Positions 1 to 10,501 of a DNA stretch of 64,000 nucleotides are shown piece by piece. Made by a program: the position numbers and the translations under genes. The stretch is from Blepharisma japonicum. Its lineage: Eukaryota > Ciliophora > Heterotrichea > Heterotrichida > Blepharismidae. Under the pieces are notes generated by a model. That model was not told the DNA's origin, made no database searches, and saw nothing but the letters and a program-made list of their open reading frames with translations. The first letter of the stretch is position 1, and each line of letters begins with the position of its first letter. Location of the stretch: contig CATKHK010000127.1 of NCBI GenBank assembly GCA_949751835.1, positions 1 through 64,000 of the forward strand, given 5' to 3'.

Positions 1-599
1 TTCGTTTTAAAAAAAAATCATTTAATTCCCATAGGTTTTAATTTTTTTGAAATTAATCAATAAATGTATTCGTAAGTAGCAGTTTGAGGCAAGACAAATT
101 GAGAAACCGAAACTTCGTCATCATTTCCAAAATCCATTTCAGCAAATTCACTGCTAATAAGAGCTATTGCTTTTTTTATATTATAATTTTTAGCTATACT
201 TAATGCTGTGCTTGCATAATTACTAAAAGAATACTCCACATAGTAAACATAAGGTAAAGTTATGCCTAGAGGGTAGCCAATTATTACCTGTAGAAATCCT
301 ATACTTCTTGCATATGTGTTTATTATTGATGAAATCCCTAATGATGACACTGCGTCATAAATCATCAAAACATCTTGGTTTTCGAAGACTTTTTCTATAT
401 CTGATAATTCAACAATCTTATAAAGACTGAGCCGAAATTGTGAGTTTAAATTACACCCAGCGCTGTTTTCAGCTGAACAATCTAAAGTGTTCTTGAAGTA
501 CATAACCAGCAAAGGAGAAGTATACTCGCTGTACAAAATCGGAACAATGGACAGTTGTCCTGTTACAATTTTGAATAAAATGTAAAATTGGATCAGCAT
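1..599 (-). CDS. ANF-receptor-like membrane protein, copy 1 (3' part beyond the window)
   Basis: Only the N-terminal ~199 residues are in the window; the frame stays open to the left edge. The start is the ATG at 597-599, followed by a hydrophobic leader (MLIQFYILFKIVTGQ) that looks like a signal peptide. The protein matches the N-terminus of the gene at 1095-4655 along its whole visible length, including shared short motifs such as ILYSEYTSPLL and YDAVSSLGISS. Both copies then continue in frame through TGA (Trp) into KPMGIKWFFFKT. It is therefore a tandem paralog in the same orientation. By analogy with the complete copy it would be a surface receptor with a periplasmic-binding-type ectodomain, but that part is not visible here. 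The truncation is caused by the window edge. Confidence 0.8.
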
Positions 600-1094
600 T
601 TAATTATATTATATTAACAAACTAATAAAAAGTAATAAAAACGAATTTGCCAGGTTGTGGCTTATTGTTGATTTACCATTTTATAATTAAAGAAAAGGAA
701 TCAAAAAATTTGTTTTTTTTTAGAAAAGTATTTTATATGAAAGAAAGTTATTAATTTAAACTTAATGCATAAGGTAATTAGAAGATTGAATTTATGAGAA
801 AGTTTGGATTTAAAATTATTTTTAAGATATATTCTTATATTATTGAAAAAATAATGACTGATAAGTTTATACTTCCATTAAAACTGTTTACAATTTTATT
901 AGTTTTCTTAATCATTAATTATCTTATGAAACTATAATAATATAACAAAATATAGCAATATTATTCTAAGGAGAGGAACTTCGGATATATAAATATTAAT
1001 CAAATGAAAAAGATAAAACAATTATTTAACCATTTTTAATTTAAAATGAAAAGGAACTAACTTAAAATGTGTTTATTTGTAATTAATATAAAAA
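600..1094. other. Intergenic spacer between tandem receptor genes
   Basis: AT-rich spacer of 495 bp between the stop of the downstream-reading receptor gene (copy 2) and the start of copy 1. I see no open frame, RNA gene or recognisable repeat in it. The promoter of copy 1 presumably lies in its left part. Confidence 0.6.
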
Positions 1095-4000
1095 TTATTT
1101 GAAAGCTCAACTGGAACTATATTCCCCTATACATTCTACATTTTCATTGTTAAGATCGAAAAACTGAAGACTTGATTTTAGGTTATCTTCTTCTGACAAA
1201 AAGCTCCTAGGTGACTTTATTATTTGTTGATGTTTTATTTCTTTAACAGGAGACAAGCCATCATCGTAAATATACTTTAGTGACTTCATCTTAGAAATTC
1301 CTGCAGCTTCCGGGGTAATTGATAAAAGCTGAAATCTAAAGAGCCGGTAAATATCTACACCTTTTTCATTCTCCAATAGACACGGGAGCTTTAATTTTTG
1401 ATAAATAGCTCCAAATATCGCTAATATCATTCATCCAATTACTAGCGTAATTAATGCAGCCACTTTATTAGCTTTTGCTAATGCACAGCAGCATCATAGT
1501 ATCATGCTGCAAGCTATAAAAATTATATATCACAATGAAGCTCGGTCATAAGTCAATGGCTTTTTTATTATTGAGATTATTATATATAGTAGCAATAAGC
1601 CAATGCATATTCCTAAGGAAACGTTTTCAGAGGCTGGGCTAACTATTGTGATAATTGCAATCAAAAGAATTTGGAAGGCACTTTTTAAAGCAACATGAAA
1701 AGGTTGCTCTTGGAAGTGAAATGGTAAATCGTTTTTTCAGGTAAATCGAAAATATAAACTTGTAGGGAGATACACAAAAAGCGCTAATAAAGAAATAATA
1801 ACATAAGTAATATGCTCTCCTTGCCAGCAAAATGTTGAACAGTCTTGATTATTAAAACTGTCTTTAAAATTATTTCCAATGCTACTTGTGCATTGAAAAG
1901 TTTGAATTAAATACAAATTGATAGGCAAAAAAAGAATTTCTCCTATGATGGGCATAATATAAAGATTCATTTCATTGATGGTAGCTAAAATAAAATGATC
2001 AGAATTTTTTCCTATTTTAAATATTTTTCATAGGAATAGGAAAAATCATACATATCCTAAAGTCTCATAAAATACCACCTGATTTCAAAAAGTAAACAGA
2101 CCTTTTTTAAAATATCCTCTTACATATAGTGTTGTGATTTTTGTAGCGTTTGATCATTTAGGGAAAAAAACTGAAAAATCTGGTCCTATTTGCATGTATT
2201 GTAAGCTCTCTATCATAAAAAACATGTAAGAAAGAATATCAAGAAAATTTTCTTTCTCTGCATTAATTAGCTTTGGATATTTTTGTTTAAAAATGAAATT
2301 ATAACATTTTATTGCAAAAAGTGTTCCAAAAATCATTGGAATAACTTCGATTATTATCAAAATAAAATAGCCATATAGAAATGACTGTACAAGAATGCTT
2401 CTGAATGGGCATTCTTGGTCATCTCCTATTATATCACTGGGAATATCACCGTTTGCATTTCATGAAATTGACTGTTTTATTTGAAGCACAATAAGCTGAC
2501 CTGGATCATAAAATCCGCAGAGGTTCGTAGTTCAGTTTGAGTTGACTTGTATTAAGTTATAAATTCCTAAAATTGTATTAAGCCGATCATTGCCTTCTTG
2601 GCTAACTCTTACAACTCCAGAGCAGCCTGTAAAAGCGACTTCTCGAAGAGAGTCTTCAATATTAGTGCTATTTACATTAATTCCTCAATTTATTAACGCA
2701 TTTATCGTATATAAGCCGAGATAGGCGGCATCATAAAATAAGCACATATAATCGGATACAGATCCATATTTTGCTGAGATTTCATTTTTCAAGTCAAATC
2801 CGATTTGGTTTTCGAATGCTAAAAAGCTGATATAAATTAACCCGCTCATAATTTCTTTTCTTTTTGAATAAGATTTGCTGCCTATTAATTTTTCATCTAA
2901 ATCTGAAGTGCTTATCATCCCATCACCTATAATTAAATAAATATCGCCTTCTCGCATTCCTAAGTCATAAAATGCTTCAATTACATATAAAATATCAGGC
3001 CATTGTACTTCTAGAACTACATATCTAGTTTTAAGGTCAATTATTTCTTGGATTATTTTTTTATTGCTGCCCTTAAATCCTAGAGAAACTGCTCTATTTG
3101 TGTTTAAAATTTTTATTCCGTATGAAACCGTCTGATTTTGAAATTCAGAGCTATAATCTTCTCCTCATTGTGAATCGGAGTACAATAAAGAACATTTAGA
3201 TATCCCAAAAACACTCAAAATAAGCGCAGCGGCTGAAGCTGTGCGTGAATTTGGATAAGAGACTCTTGCATATTGAGGATAATATTTAGAATTACTCATT
3301 TGAGTCGACGTCTGCACTCCTAAAACAGGTGTTAAAATATTATTTTCTTTAAAAACCTCCATTGTTGCTAAAGCTGCAGATGTTTCTAATCTCGGAATAT
3401 GAAAATATCCTAAATCATCCAAATGATCTAAAAAGCAATTATAAGTTGAATTTTCATCAGTAAATTTGCAATTTGTTATATTATTCACAACTATATCAAA
3501 ATTTGGCAGCAAAACACCTTCTGCTATAATAGCCTCTATCGCTAAATTTACTCCTATTTGATTCATCATGTTCAGACCATCTTTCAAATAATTATCATAG
3601 GTCACTCCACTTATACTTATTGGGATTTCGATTTTATTATTATTTGGTACCTCATAAGTTTCTCCTGGAAATATGACAGGTAATTGAATTTGGACTCCAC
3701 TTCCATTTATTACTCCAACAGCTTTTACTTCTCCTCCTTGAATATTCCAAATAGTGTAGCCCATTACTTCAGGCCTAAGAACTTGTGCAACCAAGCCATT
3801 TAAGATATAGCCAGAAAATGATCCTTGAATTGATAGACTTGCTATCAAGTTATAAAGCACTATTGAACCATAATATATAATGTTATTAATATAGCTGAAG
3901 GTATCTGTACTATGAAACCATTTCCCTTCTAATAATATCGATCCTTCTAAGTATGCTCCCCAAGCAGCTTCCTGTATATAAATATATGTGTAGCCTTTTT

Positions 4001-4655
4001 TATTCATATCAGCTTCGACTAAAGCTTGTTGGATTTTTTCTGAAATTTCTTTATTAGTTTTAAAAAAAAATCATTTAATTCCCATAGGCTTTATTTTTTT
4101 TGAAATTAATCAAGAAATATACTCATAGCTAGCAGTTTGTGGTAAAACAAACTGCCCAACTATTTCAATTCCTTGGTCATTATAAAAATTCATTTCAGTA
4201 AATTCACTACTTATCAGGGCTATTGCTTGATTTATATTATAAGCTTTCGCTATACTTAATGCTGTGCTAGCATAAGAGCTAAACGAATAATCGGAATAGT
4301 AAGCACTTGATAAAGAAACATCCACAGGATAGCCGACAATAAAGTGAATAACCCCTAATGTTCTTGCATAAGTGTTTATCAATGAGGAAATGCCCAATGA
4401 TGAAACTGCGTCATAAACAATAAAGTATTCTGGATTTTCGAATATAGCTTCAATGTCAGACAAATCGACTATTTCATAAAGTATGAACCGAAATGGAGAG
4501 TCCAAGCTGCAACCTGGCTCAGTTCCTGTTGAGCAGTCTAAAGTAGTTTTGAAATACATGAGCAGCAGAGGAGAAGTATATTCACTGTACAAAATCGGTA
4601 TATTAGAAAATTGGCCCAAAGCAATTCTGAGAAGTATGTAAAATTGGATCAGCAT
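1095..4655 (-). CDS. Receptor with ANF/periplasmic-binding ectodomain and multi-pass membrane region
   Basis: One uninterrupted frame of 1186 codons when TGA is read as Trp. A signal peptide (MLIQFYILLRIALGQ) is followed by an ectodomain of about 740 residues. Its second half has the stepwise features of receptor-family ligand-binding regions (PF01094 type): a region near TPVLGVQTSTQMS, then YPQYARVSYPNSRTA, SKCSLLYSDSQWG, and GCSGVVRVSQEGND near the end. From about residue 755 to 1130 there are roughly eight hydrophobic segments, then a short cytoplasmic tail rich in Ser and charged residues. The start was chosen by alignment with copy 1; an upstream ATG at 4697 would add 14 residues ahead of the leader. 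The membrane part has more segments than a 7TM class C receptor and I do not recognise its family. The likely role is ligand sensing at the cell surface, by inference. Confidence 0.8.
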
Positions 4656-6077
4656 TAAATTAATATGATGGATAAAAAAGCCGAAAAAGAAATCCACCAG
4701 CCAAAATATATTAATTATTTATTCATAGCGGTTTTTATAGTTAGGAGAAGGACACTGATAATTTTTCAATTAATTTTTCATCTTGTAAAAATATAAATAT
4801 TCGATTATAAAAAGAAATAGAAAATTTGATCAGGACATTTAATAAATAAATTTGTTGTAAATATTAATAATTTTTAATTATTTGAATAAACTAGAAAGAA
4901 ATTTCATAAGGCCGAATAGGGAATTTCGCTGGCTAGCGATTAAAATAATTCTAGAAATTATCAATTATTAAGAAAAGATTTTGTTTAGATCATTATAATT
5001 CAAATAAAGCATAAATAATTTAATGTAACCAAATTTTGATTTAATAAAACGTACTCTCCAACCAAGTCGATTTTATTGTTAGATTAAGACCAGATTTAAT
5101 TTTAATGGAATGCTTGCTTAACTTGAAGAATAACAGTAATTTGGGTTTATTCATTTAGAAAATTTATAACTCCTGAAATAATTGATAGCTCTTATAAGCA
5201 TTTATTGCTATTTATGAATATCCAATATTAAAAATATCTGATACTGTAGCCTCTTTGGATCTCTAATACTCGCTCTCAAGGCTAATAATTTTGTAAATAT
5301 TTTTAAGATTTTCAATTTACATATATTTGAAAGAAAAATATAATTTCAAATATATTGGAATCCTTATCAATCTGATTTTTTCGTTAATTTTATTCGGCTT
5401 GTGGCTTCCAATTATTGTTTCATAATCTATTTTGCATTTTTTTTCTGAGTTTATATTAGCATGAGTATTGCAAGATCAATTCTCTTCTTTATCTCATAAA
5501 AAAAGACTTTTTGCAGCTTATAAGAATCTAAAATAGATTTCCTTATTCTTCTCCTAAAAGCAAATAAAATTATATTTAAATTCGAATAATATTTCCCATT
5601 ATCGGACTTTTCTCTTAAATAGTGCAAAAATTAAATAATTTTAATTAATTGATAATAAATATAAGTAATATATGAAGACCCTCACAAATCTCATTAGCTG
5701 ACGTGAAAACTTTAAGACTTAGATAAATTGTAAATATCCCTAATCATATCTGCTTATTATCAAGCGACTCACAAGACTTTCTTATCTATAACATGGAAAA
5801 TAATAAACTTGTCCAAAATTCATTTTTAGTTAAAATCAAAAGATTAATAGTTAATTAATGTATCCCAACTATTTTAATTAAAAAGCGTTAGTAAAAATAA
5901 TGAGCTTATTAGGTACTGCTTCTTATCAATATCAAGGTGGAATCGATTGATTTTTTAATGCACAGGTTGCAAAGGTATTTAATTTCTCTACAAATTATGT
6001 CTATATCTTTGAGGGTTGAACCCAAGAAAAGAACTGATAAATAAAGCAGAAGAAGAGATAAGCGAAACATAATAGCT

Positions 6078-6818
6078 ATTTTGCCAAGATCAGTACTTCA
6101 GACATTGATAATTGTACATGAAAAAAAAATTTAATTATTGAAAGAAATTTGGGTGGATATATAACTATAATCCCTAGAAAAATTCTTAGATAGAAAGAGA
6201 ATTTAGATAAAGCATTAAAAGAGGAACAAAGAAAAAAGTCTATAAATAACTGCAATAGCATCTATAACTTTAAAATAAACAAGTATTTTTAGATAGCTCA
6301 AGCATTGAAGTAGCTTGCTGTGTCTTGCTTTGCCCTGAATAGCTCAGAGAATTTTTTTAATTGCTTTTGGTGCAAGTAAACTACATGATTAGTGAAAAAT
6401 TTCTGATATTAAAATATTCAGGATATTTTATATTAATCTCTGTGATTCCTAGAATTACAAAATTTAGGCATATTAAATAATTTTATTCTAATATGTTATT
6501 CATATTAATTAATATTTAATGAGTAGCATGGGGCTAAAAATTTTCTGTCTTTAGGCTGTAAAACCATTCATAATTTCATTTATAATTTTAGGTGAATCAC
6601 TCAATATTATAGCTTATATCTTTAGAGGTGATGGATTTACAAAAGAAAGTTATATTGCTTTTGATAATATAACATAAAAAAGAATAAGAGAAAAGCAATA
6701 GCAAATTTGCCAAGCCCAGCACTTCACACCTTAGCAATCATTCATATATGAAAAATTTTTTTTAAGAATTGGAAAAATGCTTGGGTGCATATATAGTTAT
6801 GCTCCCGAAAATAATTCA
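6078..6818 (+). repeat. Pair of diverged direct repeats (6078-6180 and 6706-6818)
   Basis: The two ~100-bp segments share ordered blocks: TTGCCAAG followed by AGTACTTCA or AGCACTTCA, then ATTGATAATTGTACATGAAA or ATCATTCATATATGAAAA, then TTGGGTGGATATATA or TTGGGTGCATATATA. They lie about 628 bp apart. Upstream flanks are also loosely similar (TATATCTTTGAGG and TATATCTTTAGAGG), so the ancestral unit was probably several hundred bases. In the plus frame both read as short peptide pieces broken by stops, which suggests relic coding sequence. Confidence 0.5.
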
Positions 6819-7484
6819 TATGGAAAAACTCTATTAAATTTCCAAAGAGCCATGAAAATTCTTATTTGTAATGAAAGCCAGATGCCATGTTTTAACGAGT
6901 GAATTTGAGTGCTATCATTCAGAAGTGAAAGATTGAAATTATTGGTATTTTTATGGAGGCCTATATCCAATGTTTTGGCCTTTTTCGAATATTTGCTATC
7001 ACGATAAGCATTTTTGGTATTTTGACGTATTCTCAGACTTATGCAAGTTGATATCAAAAATTTTAATGAAGCAGCAGGTATCATATTCTTAGATTATCTT
7101 AAGATTTTACAATTTAAAATTTTAATTAATTATGCATTTTTTTATAATTATGTAATATATGCATACGACATATGAAATATAGGAAATCCATCAATTTGGA
7201 CTAATTAGTCTGGTGCTTTCTGATGCTGTTTAAGAGATTGGTACCAACTTTTGCTGATAAAACCAAAAATTCATTCAATGCTTAAATTTGTCAATCTGCT
7301 AGTTGATTTATCAATAAAAACACTATATCAACGTCTTGATTGTATTGGGGAGCACTTCGCAAAGCAATCTAGATGATTGGTTTATATAGTAGATAGAAAT
7401 CAGATAATCGGCAAACAGAAATGCAAATATTAGTTGAGGAAGAAAAGAAACAAAATGTATTAAGAGCTGTATCAGCATATCGTG

Positions 7485-7562
7485 CCACTGATGAATATTC
7501 ACTGTACAATTTGATATTATAGAAATTGATCCAAAACAATTTTGAGATTTTAAGTAAAATCC
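7485..7562 (-). pseudogene. Relic fragment related to receptor N-terminus
   Basis: A stretch around GAATATTCACTGTACAA, followed at matching spacing by GATATTATAGAAATTGATCC and AAACAATTTTGAGA, resembles the segment at about 4578-4650 of the complete receptor gene (encoding the region up to LYSEYTSP). The surrounding sequence does not continue the match. It is short and diverged, so this is a tentative relic of a third receptor copy. Confidence 0.35.
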
Positions 7563-7836
7563 ATGTCCCTTGAAACTCAAAATACTTCAAGATCAATGTG
7601 ACTTAATTTATACTCTCCTATATTGCTATTATGCTAATACTAAAATTTCACTCTTGCAGGTAAGAGAAAATGCAAATATAGGAATAAGACATCAATATTT
7701 TAGCGTTAATATTTAAGAAAATTGCTCAAGTTTTAATTCCATTTTAATATGCTTTAAGGGGAAAAATATTAAATATGTTTTCTTATCTTGGCGTTTTATG
7801 CTTTATTGTTCATTAAAAAATCAATTAAGCTCGAAT

Positions 7837-9468
7837 TTACTTCTTATTCAGTATTTTGCACAAATAAATCTCTAAATAATCAAAGCAGCTTTTCATAAAG
7901 TCATAATAATCAGTTTTATTTTTGTCTCTTTGCACTACTGTCTGCAGAGAAGCGCCTTTATAGCAAAATTTTAATTTTTTCTCAAAAACTCTTAAAAATT
8001 CCAAAGGGCTTTTTTGAAAAATTAAGCTTGCTTTATGCATCTCTTTTGCAAATTCCTCAAAAATATCTGGTAATTTTATATCAAGTATAGCTCTAGTTAA
8101 ATCTTTACCTTCTATAAATTCATATTTAATTTCTTGATTTTCGTCAAAAAAAAATACATTTTCAGCCTGGAAAATTTCTTTAAGAACCTCTCTTGAAGAA
8201 ATTACTGCAAAAATTTTTTTTTCCTTATAATAATTTTTCCGTTTTAATTGTAAAACAATTGTTTTATGAATTTTTACATCATCAAGATTTTTAACCGAAT
8301 CAGAATCTTCATCAAGCTGATTTGCTGATGAGCCTTCTTGGCAATAATTAAATATTTCTATTGGGCTTGAAAGGTTTCTTTTACTATAAATTTGATTTAA
8401 CCCTTTTGCATATGTTTTATAAGTGCTGATATTTTTAAATATTTCTTTAGGCAAATTTAATAAGTTTTCTTTTGAGTACCCAACATAATAAAACGCCATT
8501 TTTAGCAGGACCTGATTTTTTCTTGAATCTCAGACAAAACCCCCAAAATTTATATAGGAATTTACTATTGAAATAAACTCTATTATTGATTCATAGTTGC
8601 TTTTTTCGAATGTGACGACGCGCTGGTTTATTGCAAAAATTATTCTTACTTCAATTATTTCTGCTTTAGTTTCAAAAATTAAAGGAAATGTTGATCATGG
8701 CTGTAAGCCGCCATGATCATCACAAACACTGATAAGAAACACAAATCCATTTTCTTTAATAGTTTTAAAATCAAGCATAGAAACCCCTTTTTTCAATGTT
8801 TCATGAGCTTCTTTTTGCTTGATTTTATGCTCGTCTCAGAAATTTCTAAAAGATAAGGGTTTATTTATATTTTGTAAAATCTTTATTTTTTCATATAATA
8901 TATCAACTCCTTCTTTGATTGTTTTTCAGCAGTATTTTATAACCTCTTTGTCATTATAATAAAAAAAATGCATAAAGCGAGAGATCAATAAAATATTCCA
9001 ACTTTCATAGGTCTCTGAAGAATGTTTGGTTTCTAAGGCTGGAGGTGCATAATGAAGGCTGAATTTAAGAAATGATGAATTTATTTGATTTAGCTGAGGA
9101 CTGATTGTCTCCATAAGTCAATTTGGCTTTATAAACGTTGATTTTATTGAAATATATATGATGCTTTGAGTAATTGTGACAAAGACATGAATTGAATTAT
9201 CTTTGAAAAGCAAAAATAGATGTGAGACAGAGCCTTGATTAATGAAGACGGGCAGAATTTTAATCTTTTTGTCTGTATGGGTGAACTTTATTCCATGTGA
9301 TTTAAAAAAATTTTGTAATATAGCGCTAATCCGTTCAATATTATTTGAAGGATATATAGTTAAGGGCTGGCTTTTCTCAGAAAAATATCTATTGTCAATT
9401 TTGACTTGCTTTTGAGGGCTGAGAGTAGGATGTCCTAACAAATAACTAAGGTTTGAAGATTCTTGCAT
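7837..9468 (-). CDS. Protein with a YbjN-like segment, function unknown
   Basis: A 543-residue protein with one continuous frame once TGA is read as Trp; the start ATG is at 9466-9468 and the stop is TAA. No signal peptide or membrane segment is evident. The middle part (about residues 290-330) contains VNSYINFGGFVWDS and NQVLLKMAFYY. That pattern resembles the alpha/beta core of YbjN/type III secretion chaperone-like domains, in which a helix ending in N-x-x-x-x-x-G is followed by two strands. An acidic stretch (QLDEDSDSVKNLDD) separates it from a C-terminal part I do not recognise. It is divergent from the gene starting at 9812. The YbjN link rests on pattern only. Confidence 0.7.
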
Positions 9469-9811
9469 CGTTTTTCTATAAAATTTTTCTATACTTGTAA
9501 AATGGAAAAGAAATATAAGAATTTCTACGAGGAATAATTATTAATATCATGTGAATTTATGAGAATAATATTAAATTTCTGATGACAATTTTATATTTAG
9601 CATGCAATTGCAAAAAATGCTATTCATTTTGTTACATTTTCTCATCAAATTTTCATCAAAACTCCAAATTTTATAAGATTTAATTATAATTTCTTTGTTT
9701 GTAAATTTTTCTTATAAGAATCATTACTAATATTAATTTTGGAAGAAATATTTCACTAAGCTTGCGTAATCTCTTTTTATTTACCTTATAAAAAGGTTGT
9801 ATAAATTTAAT
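9469..9811. promoter_or_regulatory. Shared upstream region of a divergent gene pair
   Basis: AT-rich 343-bp spacer between two divergently transcribed genes, so both promoters should lie here. No recognisable element stands out beyond A/T tracts. Confidence 0.4.
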
Positions 9812-10441
9812 ATGCCAAACAATTTCAGAATAATAACATTCAACTCAAGCTGTGTTGGAAAACATATAAAATGGTCTAAAAAGCTTTACATTTGGAAGGT
9901 CCAAATAGGTTTCGAGGCTCATACCCTTCAATTTTTTGAGAGCAAATTTTCAGGCCGCAGACGAGCTTTTTTAAATGAAAAATTATATCTTTTTGCAAGA
10001 AAAACTCACCAACTTGGACAATATCCTATAAGGATAAGAAGCCATATGGTCTTAATATATGAGGGAAAAGACCACAGTTTTGATTTGAAATTTTTTAGTG
10101 ACTATTTCAAAGCATTAAAAATAATACCATTACCAGAGAGTGAATTATATAAAACAACTTGCAGTACTTGTGACACCTGCCAGTCAAATAATAACGAAGT
10201 CATGATGAGAAGTATTTCATGCTATGAAACTTTATCTCCCTACATTATTATTGAAAATATAGATAATGAGTGCGATGAGGCTGCACAAAAAGATAATTTC
10301 AACACTTATAGAGAAGCAGTTGATGCATTATCATTTGCAAAAAAACCAAAAATAAGAAAATGGCTGACAGAAGATTCAAGATTTGAAAGAAGTAAAAGTG
10401 ATCATATAAGGACAACTTCTGCTAAAAGTGATATTTTCTAG
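9812..10441 (+). CDS. Possible FAIM-like beta-rich protein
   Basis: A 209-residue protein starting at ATG 9812 (MPNNFRII); the in-frame TTG at 9797 is not a plausible start. The N-terminal half reads as alternating strands: IWKVQIGFEAHTLQFFE, then SGRRRAFLNEKLYLF, then MVLIYEGKDHSFDLKFF. This order of 'W..., H-x-L-x-F, S-G-x-R, L-N' is reminiscent of FAIM (Fas apoptotic inhibitory molecule) domains, but the similarity is weak. Residues 115-130 carry clustered cysteines (CSTCDTC), which might bind metal. The C-terminal third is polar and basic. It is convergent with the deacetylase gene, with 60 bp between the two stops. Confidence 0.65.
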   Translation: MPNNFRIITFNSSCVGKHIKWSKKLYIWKVQIGFEAHTLQFFESKFSGRRRAFLNEKLYLFARKTHQLGQYPIRIRSHMVLIYEGKDHSFDLKFFSDYFKALKIIPLPESELYKTTCSTCDTCQSNNNEVMMRSISCYETLSPYIIIENIDNECDEAAQKDNFNTYREAVDALSFAKKPKIRKWLTEDSRFERSKSDHIRTTSAKSDIF

Positions 10442-10501
10442 AAGAAATTAATATAAATATTTTTCCATATAGAAATTAATATTATTTATTAAATCCTTCA
10501 T

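Larger units (their letters stand above)
4656..7836. other. Gene-poor, degenerate 3.2-kb region
   Basis: No convincing intact gene. The AT-rich DNA holds two diverged copies of a ~100-bp segment (6078-6180 and 6706-6818, same orientation) and a short piece resembling the N-terminal coding part of the receptor genes (7485-7562). A 46-codon frame at 5900-6040 (+), starting MSLLGTASYQYQGG and using TGA twice as Trp, could be a leftover exon, but I cannot support it as a gene. Overall it reads like decayed coding sequence next to the receptor array. Confidence 0.5.

Noticed and set aside
1095-4655. Class C (GABA-B/glutamate) GPCR
   Set aside because: The ectodomain fits, but the membrane part shows about eight segments with large loops and none of the 7TM motifs I would expect; kept as an unassigned multi-pass receptor.
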